Shown: piece by piece, positions 55,635 to 64,000 of the stretch
Numbering within the stretch: position 1 is the stretch's first letter
Layout of the letters: each line of letters starts with the position of its first letter
From: Rhizobium sp. P38BS-XIX
GTDB taxonomy: Bacteria > Pseudomonadota > Alphaproteobacteria > Rhizobiales > Rhizobiaceae
Direction of reading: 5' to 3'
Length of the DNA: 64,000 nt
Assembly: GCF_012641435.1 (NCBI RefSeq)
Contig: NZ_JABAIJ010000001.1
Span: 868,001 to 932,000, forward strand
Made by a program: the position numbers and the translations under genes
The notes under the pieces: model-generated
The model's input: only the letters and a program-made list of their open reading frames with translations
What the model was told of the DNA's origin: nothing
The model's database searches: none

Positions 55635-56060
55635 ATGAGACTGAACCATCTAGATCTGCATGTCCCCGATGTCGCCGCGACACGGGATTTTTTCGTTTCC
55701 GTTTTCGGCCTGACTGAGGTGGAAACGCGCGGCGCAGACGGCCTTGCCATTCTTCGTGACGATGCCGGGCTCGAGCTCGTTATCAGCCGACCCGTCGAGA
55801 AGTTCGGCGGTGCCGATACCGTCTCCGTCGGTCGCAATACCTATCATATCGGCTTCATGCAGCCATCTCGGGAAGCGGTCGATCTATTGTTCGAACGGGC
55901 GAAATCGGCCGGTTGCGAAATCTGGAAACCGCCTTCGGCCATACGCGGCGGTTGGTCGTTCTATTGTTTTGCGCCGGGGCAAATCCTCGTCGAGGTCGGC
56001 TGGCGCATGGACCTCGCCCTGTTGGTAAATCATTTATTATCGATTGACGGCTATGCTTAA
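55635..56060 (+). CDS. VOC-family (glyoxalase/bleomycin-resistance-like) protein
   Basis: A 141-residue single vicinal-oxygen-chelate domain: MRLNHLDLHVPDVAATRDFF at the start, with the metal-ligand His, and WSFYCFAPGQILVEVGW near the end with the Glu ligand. The ATG at 55635 has GGAGC upstream. The substrate is unknown. The 242 bases before it hold no gene. Confidence 0.82.
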   Translation: MRLNHLDLHVPDVAATRDFFVSVFGLTEVETRGADGLAILRDDAGLELVISRPVEKFGGADTVSVGRNTYHIGFMQPSREAVDLLFERAKSAGCEIWKPPSAIRGGWSFYCFAPGQILVEVGWRMDLALLVNHLLSIDGYA

Positions 56061-56303
56061 TTAACATCGTTTTGAGCCGGCTGGAGCGGAATTGCCCGAA
56101 GCAATTTCTGCTCTCAGTCGTTTCAAAATGAGCCTGGCGACAACAAAGCATTGGGAAAAATAGCGAATCGGAATAAACGGTCCGTCCGCCATTGAAACTA
56201 TCATTGGCTGATTTGATTGCGTTGACGCTTGGAATTTTAGAAAAATCCGGCTAAAACGCATTCTCTTGTCGATAAGGGCTGTACTACCGAAAATAGGAGG
56301 CAC

Positions 56304-57194
56304 TTGCCGTTGAGGGCGCAACGCAAAATCGGGGCATGTCTTTCGGGGCTATTGGTTGTCGGCTTGGCCGCCACCGGCTGCACGACGACGCAGAAGACAA
56401 CACCGACCCCACGCAATACCACGAAGCCCATTCGTGGTGCCAAAGTTACCTATAACTACACGATAAAAGACAAAGACTGTCTCGAACGTGCGATGTACTT
56501 TGAATCGGAACGCTCGGATCCCGGTGGCTACATGGCAGTCGGCACGGTCGTCATGAACAGATTGACCTCCGGTGCCTATCCGCCCACGATCTGCGGCGTG
56601 GTCTCGCAGGAGAAGCAGTTTGCGCCCGGCGTCATGACCAGGGAAGTCAAGGATCAGGCAAAGCCGGATCTTGAAGTCGCTGCATCCGCCATCTTGCGCG
56701 GCGCGCGACATCCGCAGGTGAAGGACGCCATGTTCTTCCATACCGAAGGCCTGCGCTTCCCATACGACAACATGCACTATGTCGCTTACGCCGGTGGGAA
56801 CGCTTTTTACGAAAAGCGTGGCCGCGATGGCGAGCTTCAGACGCCTGCGCCGCTTCCGGCCTATGAGGTTGCGATGAATTACGTGCCCACGCAGGGTGCG
56901 CCGCAATCGCCGTTCGTCTTGCCTGAGACGCAGCCGTTCCAGCAATCGGAGCCATCGGTTGTGAGCTTTACGCCGGTGAACAATCCGAGCGTGACCATGC
57001 CGGCCGCAGCGTCGGTCATTCCGACCGAGGTTCCGATCCCGACGCCCGCACCGACCTCGATGTCGATTTCAGGCCCGATCACGGATGAGAATGCTTTTGC
57101 CAATCCGGCCCCGGTTTCGACAATTGTAATTCCGAAGCCTCGCCCGGAATTTCAGAGCAACAGCATAGCGACAGCCTCGAGAGTTCGAGGCTGA
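56304..57194 (+). CDS. SleB-type cell wall hydrolase (Hydrolase_2), lipoprotein-like
   Basis: A 296-residue exported protein. The N-terminal hydrophobic segment ends in LAATGC, a plausible lipobox. The hydrolase domain (about residues 50-175) starts CLERAMYFESERSDPGGYMA, with the catalytic Glu, and includes CGVVSQEKQFAPG. The second half is Pro/Thr/Ser-rich and probably disordered. SleB-family enzymes cleave peptidoglycan (lytic transglycosylase). The TTG start at 56304 follows AGGAGG. The 243 bases upstream are AT-rich with no gene. Confidence 0.85.
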   Translation: MPLRAQRKIGACLSGLLVVGLAATGCTTTQKTTPTPRNTTKPIRGAKVTYNYTIKDKDCLERAMYFESERSDPGGYMAVGTVVMNRLTSGAYPPTICGVVSQEKQFAPGVMTREVKDQAKPDLEVAASAILRGARHPQVKDAMFFHTEGLRFPYDNMHYVAYAGGNAFYEKRGRDGELQTPAPLPAYEVAMNYVPTQGAPQSPFVLPETQPFQQSEPSVVSFTPVNNPSVTMPAAASVIPTEVPIPTPAPTSMSISGPITDENAFANPAPVSTIVIPKPRPEFQSNSIATASRVRG

Positions 57195-57248
57195 TAAGGC
57201 TTACGGCCTCTCTGCGCGGCGCGTATCGTCTTCACGATGAACGCGCCG

Positions 57249-57355
57249 TTAGAGCAATTTCAGGAAAAGTGCGCAGCGGTTTTTCGTCCGAAATTGCGCG
57301 AAAACAAAGAGCTAGAGCGGTTCAGGGATTCCGTGAAGAGCTGAACCGCTCTAGC
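57249..57355. repeat. Rhizobial dispersed intergenic palindromic repeat
   Basis: Two nested inverted repeats: GCAATTTC/GAAATTGC (57254-57261, 57290-57297) and a perfect 15-base stem GCTAGAGCGGTTCAG / CTGAACCGCTCTAGC (57311-57325, 57341-57355). The GTGCGCAGCGG and AGAGCGGTTC words are typical of a repeat found many times between genes in Rhizobium relatives (from memory). It may also terminate both flanking genes. Confidence 0.7.
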
Positions 57356-57368
57356 CTCTGATCTTCAA

Positions 57369-57791
57369 TCAGATGCCTTCACTCGTCGTGTTGCGGAGTA
57401 TCTGCACGCCATTGATCTTGTAGCTGCCATCCGGCTGGCGATTGATCTGATAGATTGCGGTCCAGCTCTTGTCATCCGTCCCTGTGATCAACACTTCCTG
57501 GTAGACGACGGCGCCGTTGTCGATCGCGCGGCTTTTTCCGAAAGCATAGTTGCCGGGATGATAGACCGGCTCATAGTTCTTCTTCACCATCGCAAAGAAG
57601 CTGTTCTGATCGGGGAAGAGCGCTTTGATGCCGGGCGCGGCGAAGGAATAGGCGGCCGCTGCATCATTATGCAAAAAAGCTTGAATCTGTTGCTCGATGA
57701 GGCCTTGCGCGGCCTGCACCGGCTCTTCCGCTCGGGCAGCGCCGGCAAACGCGGTGAAGCAGAGGAAAGCGGCCAGAGGCAAAGCGCGCAT
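57369..57791 (-). CDS. DUF4864 exported protein
   Basis: A 140-residue protein with a signal peptide (residues 1-21, cleavage after ARA) and a DUF4864 domain (IEQQIQAFLHNDAAAAYSFA; YQEVLITGTDDKSWTAIYQI). The fold is probably NTF2-like. Function unknown; conserved in rhizobia. Confidence 0.82.
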   Translation of the reverse strand: MRALPLAAFLCFTAFAGAARAEEPVQAAQGLIEQQIQAFLHNDAAAAYSFAAPGIKALFPDQNSFFAMVKKNYEPVYHPGNYAFGKSRAIDNGAVVYQEVLITGTDDKSWTAIYQINRQPDGSYKINGVQILRNTTSEGI

Positions 57792-57874
57792 GTCTATCTC
57801 CGTCGATCTGACGAACCATAGCGCGCTTCACCGTTTTTCAGAAGCGGTTCCTTCCTGAAAGATTGCGACGTGCT

Positions 57875-59140
57875 TCAGTGCCAGCGGCGGAACAGGGCGC
57901 TTGCGTTGACGCCGCCGAAGCCGAAGCCATTGGAAATAGCGTATTCCATGGCCATGGGGCGCGCTTTTTCGCCAACAAGATCGATGCCTTCGGCCGCCGG
58001 ATCGGGGTCCTGTAGATTGCGGGTCGGCGGCGCGATCTGGTCGCGCAGCGCCATGATCGTGAAGATCGCTTCCATGCCACCGGCTGCGCCGAGAAGATGG
58101 CCGGTCGCAGCCTTGGTGCCGCTGACGGCGATTTCGCCGTTGCGGCCGAAGACTGTCTTGATGGCTTCCATTTCGCCGTGATCGCCGACGGGCGTGGACG
58201 TTGCATGCGCGTTGAGATGTTTGACCTCGGAAGGTGAAATTTTCGCCTGCGCAAGTGCCGCCAGCATTGCGCGTCGCGCGCCGTCGCCATCCTCCGGGCC
58301 GGCCGTCATATGATAGGCGTCAGCCGCCGTGCCGTAACCCACAAGCTCGGCGAGGGGCGTTGCACCGCGAGCCAGCGCGTGCTCCAGCGTTTCGATGACG
58401 AGCATGCCCGCGCCTTCGCCCATGACGAAGCCGTCGCGCGCGCTGTCGAAGGGCCGGGATGCCTCGTCCGGCCTATTGCTGAACCCGGTGGAAAGCGCGC
58501 GGGCTGCGGCAAAGCCACCGAGGCTAACCTTATCGATACAGGCTTCCGCACCGCCGCAGATCGCGACATCCGCTTCGCCGGAGCGGATCAGACGAGCGGC
58601 ATCGCCGATGGCCTGGACGCTTGCAGCACAGGCCGTGACCGGCGCGCCAAGCGGACCTTTGAAACCATAGCGAATGCTGATCTGGCCGGCCGCAAGGTTG
58701 ACGAGGAAGGACGGGATGGTGAACGGCGATAGGCGCCGCACTCCGCGCGTCTCAGCCGCGCGAACCGCATCTGCGATGGCCGGAAACCCGCCGACGCCGG
58801 ATGCGATGATCGTGGCCGTGCGTTCCAGATCGGTAAGGCCCGTTGGCTGCCATCCGGCCTGAAGGATAGCCTCTTCAGCCGCGGCCATCGCAAACAGAAT
58901 GAAGCGGTCCATCTTCTTCTGGTCTTTGATGGGCACGTAGCGGTCGACGTCGAAGCCGGCTTCCGCGTCTTCTTCAAGACTTGGAACCACGCCGCCGACT
59001 TTGGCTGAGAGGTCGCTGACTATCTCATCTGGCAGCACCCGTAGGCCGGACTGCCCGGCGATCAGCCGCTGCCAACTTGCGTTGACGCCCACACCCAGCG
59101 GTGAAACCATGCCCATGCCGGTCACGACGATACGATCCAT
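57875..59140 (-). CDS. fabF: Beta-ketoacyl-ACP synthase II-type (FabF-like)
   Basis: A 421-residue condensing enzyme: catalytic Cys in APVTACAASVQAIG (about residue 170), His in LNAHATSTPVGD (about 310) and His in GTKAATGHLLGAAGG (about 345), the C-H-H triad of KAS I/II. It starts MDRIVVTGMGMVSPLGVG. No acyl carrier protein or fabD/fabG gene is adjacent, so it may be a paralogue for a special lipid. It lies just downstream of an HxlR regulator gene on the same strand. Confidence 0.93.
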   Translation of the reverse strand: MDRIVVTGMGMVSPLGVGVNASWQRLIAGQSGLRVLPDEIVSDLSAKVGGVVPSLEEDAEAGFDVDRYVPIKDQKKMDRFILFAMAAAEEAILQAGWQPTGLTDLERTATIIASGVGGFPAIADAVRAAETRGVRRLSPFTIPSFLVNLAAGQISIRYGFKGPLGAPVTACAASVQAIGDAARLIRSGEADVAICGGAEACIDKVSLGGFAAARALSTGFSNRPDEASRPFDSARDGFVMGEGAGMLVIETLEHALARGATPLAELVGYGTAADAYHMTAGPEDGDGARRAMLAALAQAKISPSEVKHLNAHATSTPVGDHGEMEAIKTVFGRNGEIAVSGTKAATGHLLGAAGGMEAIFTIMALRDQIAPPTRNLQDPDPAAEGIDLVGEKARPMAMEYAISNGFGFGGVNASALFRRWH

Positions 59141-59157
59141 ATCTTGCTCCTATTCGA

Positions 59158-59664
59158 TCAGGCGTCGAAGCCCAAAAACCATGCCTTCATCTGAGCGATA
59201 CGCTCGTGAACGGCTTCGTCGGCCGCCGGCCCAGGCACCAGGATGGTGTCTTCTGGAGAAAAGGCGCGGCCGGTCACTCTATCGATCAGCAGAGGATCTC
59301 GATCCTCTCCCGTGTTCACATCGGCAAGCCGCATCGCGACCTCTTCGGCCGGCATGTGCTGATTGCCCCAGGTGAAAAGCGCCATCAGAACGGGGAAGAA
59401 ATCACGCCCTTTGGTTGTCAGCACATACTCGTAGCGCGGCGGTCGCTCGTTATAGAGCCGCCGATCGAACAGACCTTCCTCGGTCAGATGCTTGAGCCGT
59501 CGCGTCAGGATATTCGGCGCGATACCGAGATTCTTCTGGAATTCATCAAACTTGCTCAGCCCCTGAAACGCATCCCGCAGGATGAGAATGCTCCACCAAT
59601 CGCCGACGCTTTCGAGCGAGCGCGCCGCGGGGCATTTAACTGTGCTGAAGTTTGTTCTCTGCAT
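59158..59664 (-). CDS. HxlR-family transcriptional regulator
   Basis: A 168-residue protein. The winged HTH of the HxlR family is clear: CPAARSLESVGDWWSILILR at the start, with the single N-terminal Cys, then LGIAPNILTRRLKHLTEEGL. A ~60-residue C-terminal extension follows. The ATG at 59664 is chosen because the family begins there. It is 17 bases upstream of the fabF-like gene and probably co-transcribed. Confidence 0.87.
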   Translation of the reverse strand: MQRTNFSTVKCPAARSLESVGDWWSILILRDAFQGLSKFDEFQKNLGIAPNILTRRLKHLTEEGLFDRRLYNERPPRYEYVLTTKGRDFFPVLMALFTWGNQHMPAEEVAMRLADVNTGEDRDPLLIDRVTGRAFSPEDTILVPGPAADEAVHERIAQMKAWFLGFDA

Positions 59665-59682
59665 GGCGAGGCGAATAGCATG

Positions 59683-59707
59683 AGTAACTATCATTATGCA
59701 AGTTACT
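59683..59707. promoter_or_regulatory. HxlR-type operator candidate
   Basis: AGTAACT at 59683-59689 and its inverse AGTTACT at 59701-59707, 11 bases apart, 19 bases upstream of the HxlR start. It would allow autoregulation and control of the fabF-like gene. Confidence 0.55.
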
Positions 59708-59746
59708 ATCGAGAATGATCTATCGAGGTGCTCCGATCGCAAAAAA

Positions 59747-59773
59747 AGCTCGCCTTCCAATGGAAGGCGAGCT
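59747..59773 (-). terminator. Terminator of the ABC exporter operon
   Basis: Perfect 13-base inverted repeat AGCTCGCCTTCCA / TGGAAGGCGAGCT with an A-run on its left, giving a U-run on the minus-strand transcript. Confidence 0.9.
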
Positions 59774-59802
59774 CGGTGCTGATTGAGCTGAGATTGGGAT
59801 TC

Positions 59803-61704
59803 TTAAGTCTGCGATTCTGCCGGCACGGTCGCCGTGACCTCGTCGTCGGGAATGTCGTCGAAGGACGCATAATTGAGGTTGTAAAGCTTCGAATAGAGCT
59901 TGCCGTTGGCCATGAGCTGATTGTGATTGCCGCTCTCGATCAATTGTCCGTTCTGCAACACGATAATGCGATCAGCCTCCCGAATGGTGGCGAGGCGGTG
60001 CGCGATCACGAGACCCGTTCGGCCCTCGAGCAGCTTGACCAGCGCCTTCTGGATCAGCATTTCGGTGTAGCTGTCGATATTGGCCGTGGCTTCGTCGAGC
60101 ACCAGGATCTTCGCATCCGCGACGAGAGCGCGGGCGAAGCTGACGAGCTGACGCTGGCCGAGCGAAAGACCGCCGCCACGCTCGCCGAGAACGGTATCGT
60201 AGCCCTGCGGCAGGCGCATGATGAATTCATGCGCGCCGACCGCCGTCGCAGCCTCTATCACTTCGTCGCGTGTGGCTTCTTCCTTGTTATAGCGAATGTT
60301 TTCCAGAACCGTGCCCGTGAACAGGAACGGCTCCTGCAGCACCATAGCGATCTGCCGGCCGAGCGAATCCTGGGTGAGGGAGCGGACATCGTGACCGCCG
60401 ACCAGAACCTCTCCCTGCTGCACGTCGTAGAAGCGATGGATGAGCGCCATCGAGCTGGATTTTCCTGAACCGGTCGGACCGATCAACGCCACCGTTTCTC
60501 CGGGATTGACGCGGAAGCTGACGTCCTTGAGCACGGGATGTTTGGGATCGTAACCGAAGACGACGTTGCAAAATTCGACGGAGCCATCCATCGAGCGCGG
60601 CAGCTCCAAGGCGTTCGGCGCATCCTTGATGTCGATCGGTACGTCGAGCACCTCCGTTAATCGCTGACCGGAGGCCATGGCGCGCTGCATGACCGAATAC
60701 TGCATCGTCAGCGACCGGATCGGATCGAAGAAGCGCTGAATGTAGAACAGAAAGGCGACCATGATGCCGACATCGAGCCGGTGGTTCAAGACCATCGAGC
60801 CGCCGACGATGATGACGATCGCCATGGCCATGCCTGTCAGCGTATCGACGATCGGCACCATGATCTGCGCATAGCGCGCCGCCGTCAGATGCGTCTTGAG
60901 ATTGGCATGTGCCTTGTCGTCGAAAAGCGCAAAATTCACGCTCTGGCGATGCATGCCCTGGACCGCGCGCACGCCATGGATCGCTTCTGCCAATGCGCCA
61001 TTGGTGATGGAATTCGTCTCATGCGCATTCATGAACGCGACACGCGCTTTCGGCAGCCAGAAGAGCCGGACGATGAAGAGGATCGGCATGACGGATAGCG
61101 TCAGCAGGCCCAGCCGGAAATCGAGCGTCAGCATCACCACGACAATGCCGAACAGTAACGCGATGTCACCGACTGAAAGGACTGACGTTTCAAGGAATTC
61201 CTGCATGGAGTTCACGTCGCCCTGCAGGCGCGACATCAAGCGTCCGACTTCGGTCTTGTCCATGAAGGAGAGGGAGACGCGCTGCAAATGCGCGAACATC
61301 GCCCGACGGATATCGAACAACACCTCTTCGGCGACCTGGCCGACATAGGTCTCCTGCACGTAGCTTGCGCCGTAATTGACAATGATCGCCGCCGTGAAGA
61401 TGCCAAGCGAAAGCCAGAGCGCCGAATAATCGGCGGCACCCGGCGCCATCGCGCTATCGATCGCGTGACGAATGACCAGAGGGATAACGATCTGGGATGC
61501 TGTGAAGAGAAGTACGGCAACGACAGAAATATAGATCTGGCGACGATAGGGGCTGACGAAGGCCCAGATACGGCGAATGATCTTGGTATCGAAGACCTTG
61601 CCGAAAATCTCCTCTTCGACGCGGTGCGAGCCGACGACGGCGCGGGGAGGGCGACGACCATCCTCGCGCACATCGTTGCGCTCGGTTTCCGTAGTTTCCG
61701 ACAT
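59803..61704 (-). CDS. ABC exporter half-transporter (second of a pair)
   Basis: A 633-residue permease-ATPase fusion: six membrane segments in residues ~35-330, then an ATP-binding domain with GPTGSGKSS, GLSLGQRQL (signature with SLGQ in place of SGGQ) and ILVLDEATANID. It follows its partner after two bases, so they form a heterodimeric exporter of the MsbA/BmrCD type. The altered signature may mark one of the two ATP sites as degenerate. The cargo is unknown. Confidence 0.92.
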   Translation of the reverse strand: MSETTETERNDVREDGRRPPRAVVGSHRVEEEIFGKVFDTKIIRRIWAFVSPYRRQIYISVVAVLLFTASQIVIPLVIRHAIDSAMAPGAADYSALWLSLGIFTAAIIVNYGASYVQETYVGQVAEEVLFDIRRAMFAHLQRVSLSFMDKTEVGRLMSRLQGDVNSMQEFLETSVLSVGDIALLFGIVVVMLTLDFRLGLLTLSVMPILFIVRLFWLPKARVAFMNAHETNSITNGALAEAIHGVRAVQGMHRQSVNFALFDDKAHANLKTHLTAARYAQIMVPIVDTLTGMAMAIVIIVGGSMVLNHRLDVGIMVAFLFYIQRFFDPIRSLTMQYSVMQRAMASGQRLTEVLDVPIDIKDAPNALELPRSMDGSVEFCNVVFGYDPKHPVLKDVSFRVNPGETVALIGPTGSGKSSSMALIHRFYDVQQGEVLVGGHDVRSLTQDSLGRQIAMVLQEPFLFTGTVLENIRYNKEEATRDEVIEAATAVGAHEFIMRLPQGYDTVLGERGGGLSLGQRQLVSFARALVADAKILVLDEATANIDSYTEMLIQKALVKLLEGRTGLVIAHRLATIREADRIIVLQNGQLIESGNHNQLMANGKLYSKLYNLNYASFDDIPDDEVTATVPAESQT

Positions 61705-61706
61705 TG

Positions 61707-63596
61707 TCAGACCTCCCTTTTCGCTCTGGCGAGCGTACCGCCCGATGTCCTGATGACATCGTCCTCCGGGCGTACCTGCAAATCGTAAAGCGCCTTGTAC
61801 CGCCCTCCAGCGGCCAAAAGCTGCTCATGAGTGCCGCGCTCGACGATCTCGCCGTCCTCGATGAAGAGGATCTGGTCGGCATGCATCAGCGAGCTAAGGC
61901 GGTGGGCAACGATCAGGGTCACCCGGTCGCGGGCAAACCGCTTCATGGCGCTGCGAATGCGCTGCTCCGTCGCCGCGTCGATCGCGGCAGTGGAATCGTC
62001 AAACACCATCACGGCGGGCTTCAACATCAAAGTCCGCGCAATCGTCAGACGCTGACGCTGGCCGCCAGAGAGCGATACGCCGCGCTCGCCGACGACGGTG
62101 GTATATCCTGCCGGAAGGCCGAGAATGTAGTTATGCAACTGAGCGGACTCGGCGGCGCGCTCGATGCGGCCTTCCTTTGCCCACGGGTCGCCATAGGCAA
62201 TGTTGTTTTCGATGCTTGTGGTGAACAGGAACGAATCCTGCTGCACGACGGCAACGTTCTGTCTGAGCGACTGCAGTGTCGCCTTGTCGATATCCTGTCC
62301 GTCGATCGTGATGCGGCCCGAAGTGACATCGTAGAAGCGCGGGATCAGGTGAGCGATGGTGGACTTGCCGCTGCCCGGCGGTCCGACGATCCCGATCGTC
62401 TCGCCACGTCGCGCCTCGAAAGAGACATTACTCAGCACTTGCCGCTTTTCCGGACCCGGATAGCTGAAGCTGACATTGTCGAAGCGCAAGGTGCCTTCGG
62501 TCACGACGAGCGGCTTTGCGTCAGGCGCGTCCTTGATCGGAATATCGAGATCGAGCAGCTCAAACAAACGCGAGCCGCAGGTGGATGCGCGTGCGAAAGC
62601 GTTGACCATCAATCCGAGCTGGCGCACCGGCATCTGTAGGATTGTCATGAAGGTCAGGAACGAGGCGAGCGTGCCCACGCTGATGCTGCCGGCAATCACC
62701 TTCAAGCCGCCGACCCAGAGGACGAGGCCCATCGAGATGAAGAAGGATAGGTTCATCGCGCTGGTGTTCATGACGCGAATGCCGACACGACGGTGCGCAA
62801 GCGTCAGTGCATTGTGCGATGCCTCGTCGAATTTCATGATCTCATGCAGCTGGGCCGCAAAAGCACGAACGACGCGGATGCCGCCGAGATTTTCTTCCAT
62901 GACGCGCGTGAGCACCGAAAGGCGCTCCTGCAGATCGAGCCAGGTGGCGCGCAGACGAAGCTGCGTTACGGAGGACCGCCAGGCTACGAAAGGCACGAAG
63001 CTCAGCGCAAGCAGGCCGAGGACCACATCCGTCGATAGCAGCATGTAGGCGCCGACGCCGATCAGCATGGTGAGCAGCACAGTGCGCACGAGAGCGGTGG
63101 AGAAATACATGCGCACGCCTTCCAGATCGAGAAGGCCAACGGTGATCAGGTCGCCGGAATGCACTTTGTCGTGGAAGCTGAAGGAGAGCTGCTGGATCTT
63201 CTCGTAACAGGCAAGCCTGAGTTCGTAGCCCATATGGTGGACCACGGACTCGCTGTAGTAGTTTTGCACCATCGTAAACAGGCCGCGCAGAACGCTGACC
63301 ACGAGCAGAAGAAGCGCTGTCGTCATCAGGGCGCTCTCGGCGATCTGGCCTGCCGCACCGCCGGCAACCGCCGTTTGCGTTTGGTCAACGGCTCGACCAA
63401 GCAGGCGCGGTATCGTCAGCTGCAACGTTGCAGCTACAAAAGTTGCCCCAATCGCGAGGCTGGTTTGCCAGGGATGTCGCACCGTCATGTGGGTGATGCG
63501 CACGATCGTCGAGAGACCTCGCCCCCAACCGGCCGCATTGACATGCGCTTGCGAAACCAAAGACTTCGCCGCGCTTCTTGATGAATCGCTGCTCAC
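61707..63596 (-). CDS. ABC exporter half-transporter (first of a pair)
   Basis: A 629-residue exporter half with an N-terminal six-helix membrane domain and a nucleotide-binding domain: GPPGSGKST, a canonical VSLSGGQRQR signature and VMVFDDSTAAID. The usual catalytic Glu after Walker B is Asp here (FDDS for LDEA), which suggests asymmetric ATP sites complementing the partner. It lies immediately upstream of the partner in the same operon. Confidence 0.92.
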   Translation of the reverse strand: MSSDSSRSAAKSLVSQAHVNAAGWGRGLSTIVRITHMTVRHPWQTSLAIGATFVAATLQLTIPRLLGRAVDQTQTAVAGGAAGQIAESALMTTALLLLVVSVLRGLFTMVQNYYSESVVHHMGYELRLACYEKIQQLSFSFHDKVHSGDLITVGLLDLEGVRMYFSTALVRTVLLTMLIGVGAYMLLSTDVVLGLLALSFVPFVAWRSSVTQLRLRATWLDLQERLSVLTRVMEENLGGIRVVRAFAAQLHEIMKFDEASHNALTLAHRRVGIRVMNTSAMNLSFFISMGLVLWVGGLKVIAGSISVGTLASFLTFMTILQMPVRQLGLMVNAFARASTCGSRLFELLDLDIPIKDAPDAKPLVVTEGTLRFDNVSFSYPGPEKRQVLSNVSFEARRGETIGIVGPPGSGKSTIAHLIPRFYDVTSGRITIDGQDIDKATLQSLRQNVAVVQQDSFLFTTSIENNIAYGDPWAKEGRIERAAESAQLHNYILGLPAGYTTVVGERGVSLSGGQRQRLTIARTLMLKPAVMVFDDSTAAIDAATEQRIRSAMKRFARDRVTLIVAHRLSSLMHADQILFIEDGEIVERGTHEQLLAAGGRYKALYDLQVRPEDDVIRTSGGTLARAKREV

Positions 63597-63829
63597 GCTT
63601 TTTATCCAGGTATTTTCAAAACGAGGCGGCCCGGAAATCGGGTTCGTATCTCACGATGTCTATTGATGGGATGAATTTTGCCGATTCCGTGACCACGTTC
63701 AAGAGTCAATTGGTCACAAGTCCCACGCGAACGTTAGATTGCGTGTTCGAAAAAAAAACGAAAGAGGGTGTCGGAACGGCGAAAGGCGAGACGTCCTTTG
63801 TCCGAGACCCAAACAGCACGGAGGAAATC

Positions 63830-64000
63830 ATGCGCAAGGTCATAGCAGCCACATTCGTCAGCCTCGATGGCATCATGCAGGCGCCCGGCGGACCCCAGGA
63901 AGATCCAACCGGAGGCTTTCAGCATGGCGGATGGACATTCCACTATTTCGACGAGGCGACCGGCAAGGCGCTTTTCGAGGTCTTCGAGAAACCATTCGAC
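63830..64000 (+). CDS. RibD C-terminal/dihydrofolate-reductase-like protein (3' end outside the window)
   Basis: The first 57 residues of a DHFR-fold protein of the RibD_C type (MRKVIAATFVSLDGIMQAPG). GGAGGAAATC precedes the ATG. Related proteins are often annotated as deaminase/reductase-like and of unknown substrate. The 233 bases before it contain no gene. Confidence 0.8.
   Translation, partial: MRKVIAATFVSLDGIMQAPGGPQEDPTGGFQHGGWTFHYFDEATGKALFEVFEKPFD

Overview
The window comes from an alphaproteobacterial chromosome, most likely Rhizobiaceae (Rhizobium/Sinorhizobium/Agrobacterium group). The evidence is gene content and order (recG // sdhE-mfd; glnB-glnA; uvrA // ssb; gyrA ... coaD-ppiA-ppiB-queA-tgt), an alphaproteobacterial GTTC-N7-GTTC SOS box before uvrA, and a rhizobial-type intergenic palindromic repeat. 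No rRNA, tRNA or CRISPR array was seen. Assignments come from reading the sequence and from remembered family features; no database search was run.

Left core (1-20.9 kb): the 5' part of recG, then sdhE-mfd, ubiA, a RidA/TetR divergent pair with three phased operators, a DsbA-family protein, a peptide-type substrate-binding protein, an IalB-like protein, hspQ, glnB-glnA behind a sigma-54 promoter, the NAD(P)H-hydrate repair enzyme, a DUF72 protein, uvrA, and ssb with its terminator.

Island (about 20.9-45.5 kb): inserted directly after the ssb terminator and before a marC-family gene, breaking what looks like the ancestral ssb-marC-gyrA order. Its left end is a six-gene overlapping operon: three different tyrosine recombinases, two small proteins and a RecD2-like helicase. 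Cargo follows in modules: (i) a small protein plus an HTH-ImmA/IrrE metalloprotease; (ii) a thymidylate-synthase-fold enzyme, with Asp at the position that reads the pyrimidine base, plus a protein resembling alpha-glutamyl/putrescinyl-thymine pyrophosphorylase clade 3; (iii) an overlapping operon of a SMEK-STAND NTPase, a small protein, a protein whose N-terminus reads DFVSNSSSTSF, and a radical SAM/SPASM enzyme, followed by a 26-codon ORF ending in WIWS; (iv) a protein with a HEPN-like RX4H motif; (v) an AAA ATPase plus DUF4435/TOPRIM pair resembling the PARIS defence system; (vi) a right-end module of a tandem-HTH regulator, a small DUF6634-like protein, an FtsH-like soluble AAA protease and a metallophosphoesterase. 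It reads as a recombinase-borne defence or DNA-modification island. Module (iii) is the best candidate for an undescribed system.

Right core (45.5-64 kb): marC, gyrA, an extended SDR, three tiny membrane proteins, coaD, two cyclophilins, queA, tgt (with an altered zinc site), a VOC protein, a SleB-type cell-wall hydrolase, a DUF4864 protein, a FabF paralogue with an HxlR regulator, a heterodimeric ABC exporter and the start of a RibD-C-type reductase.
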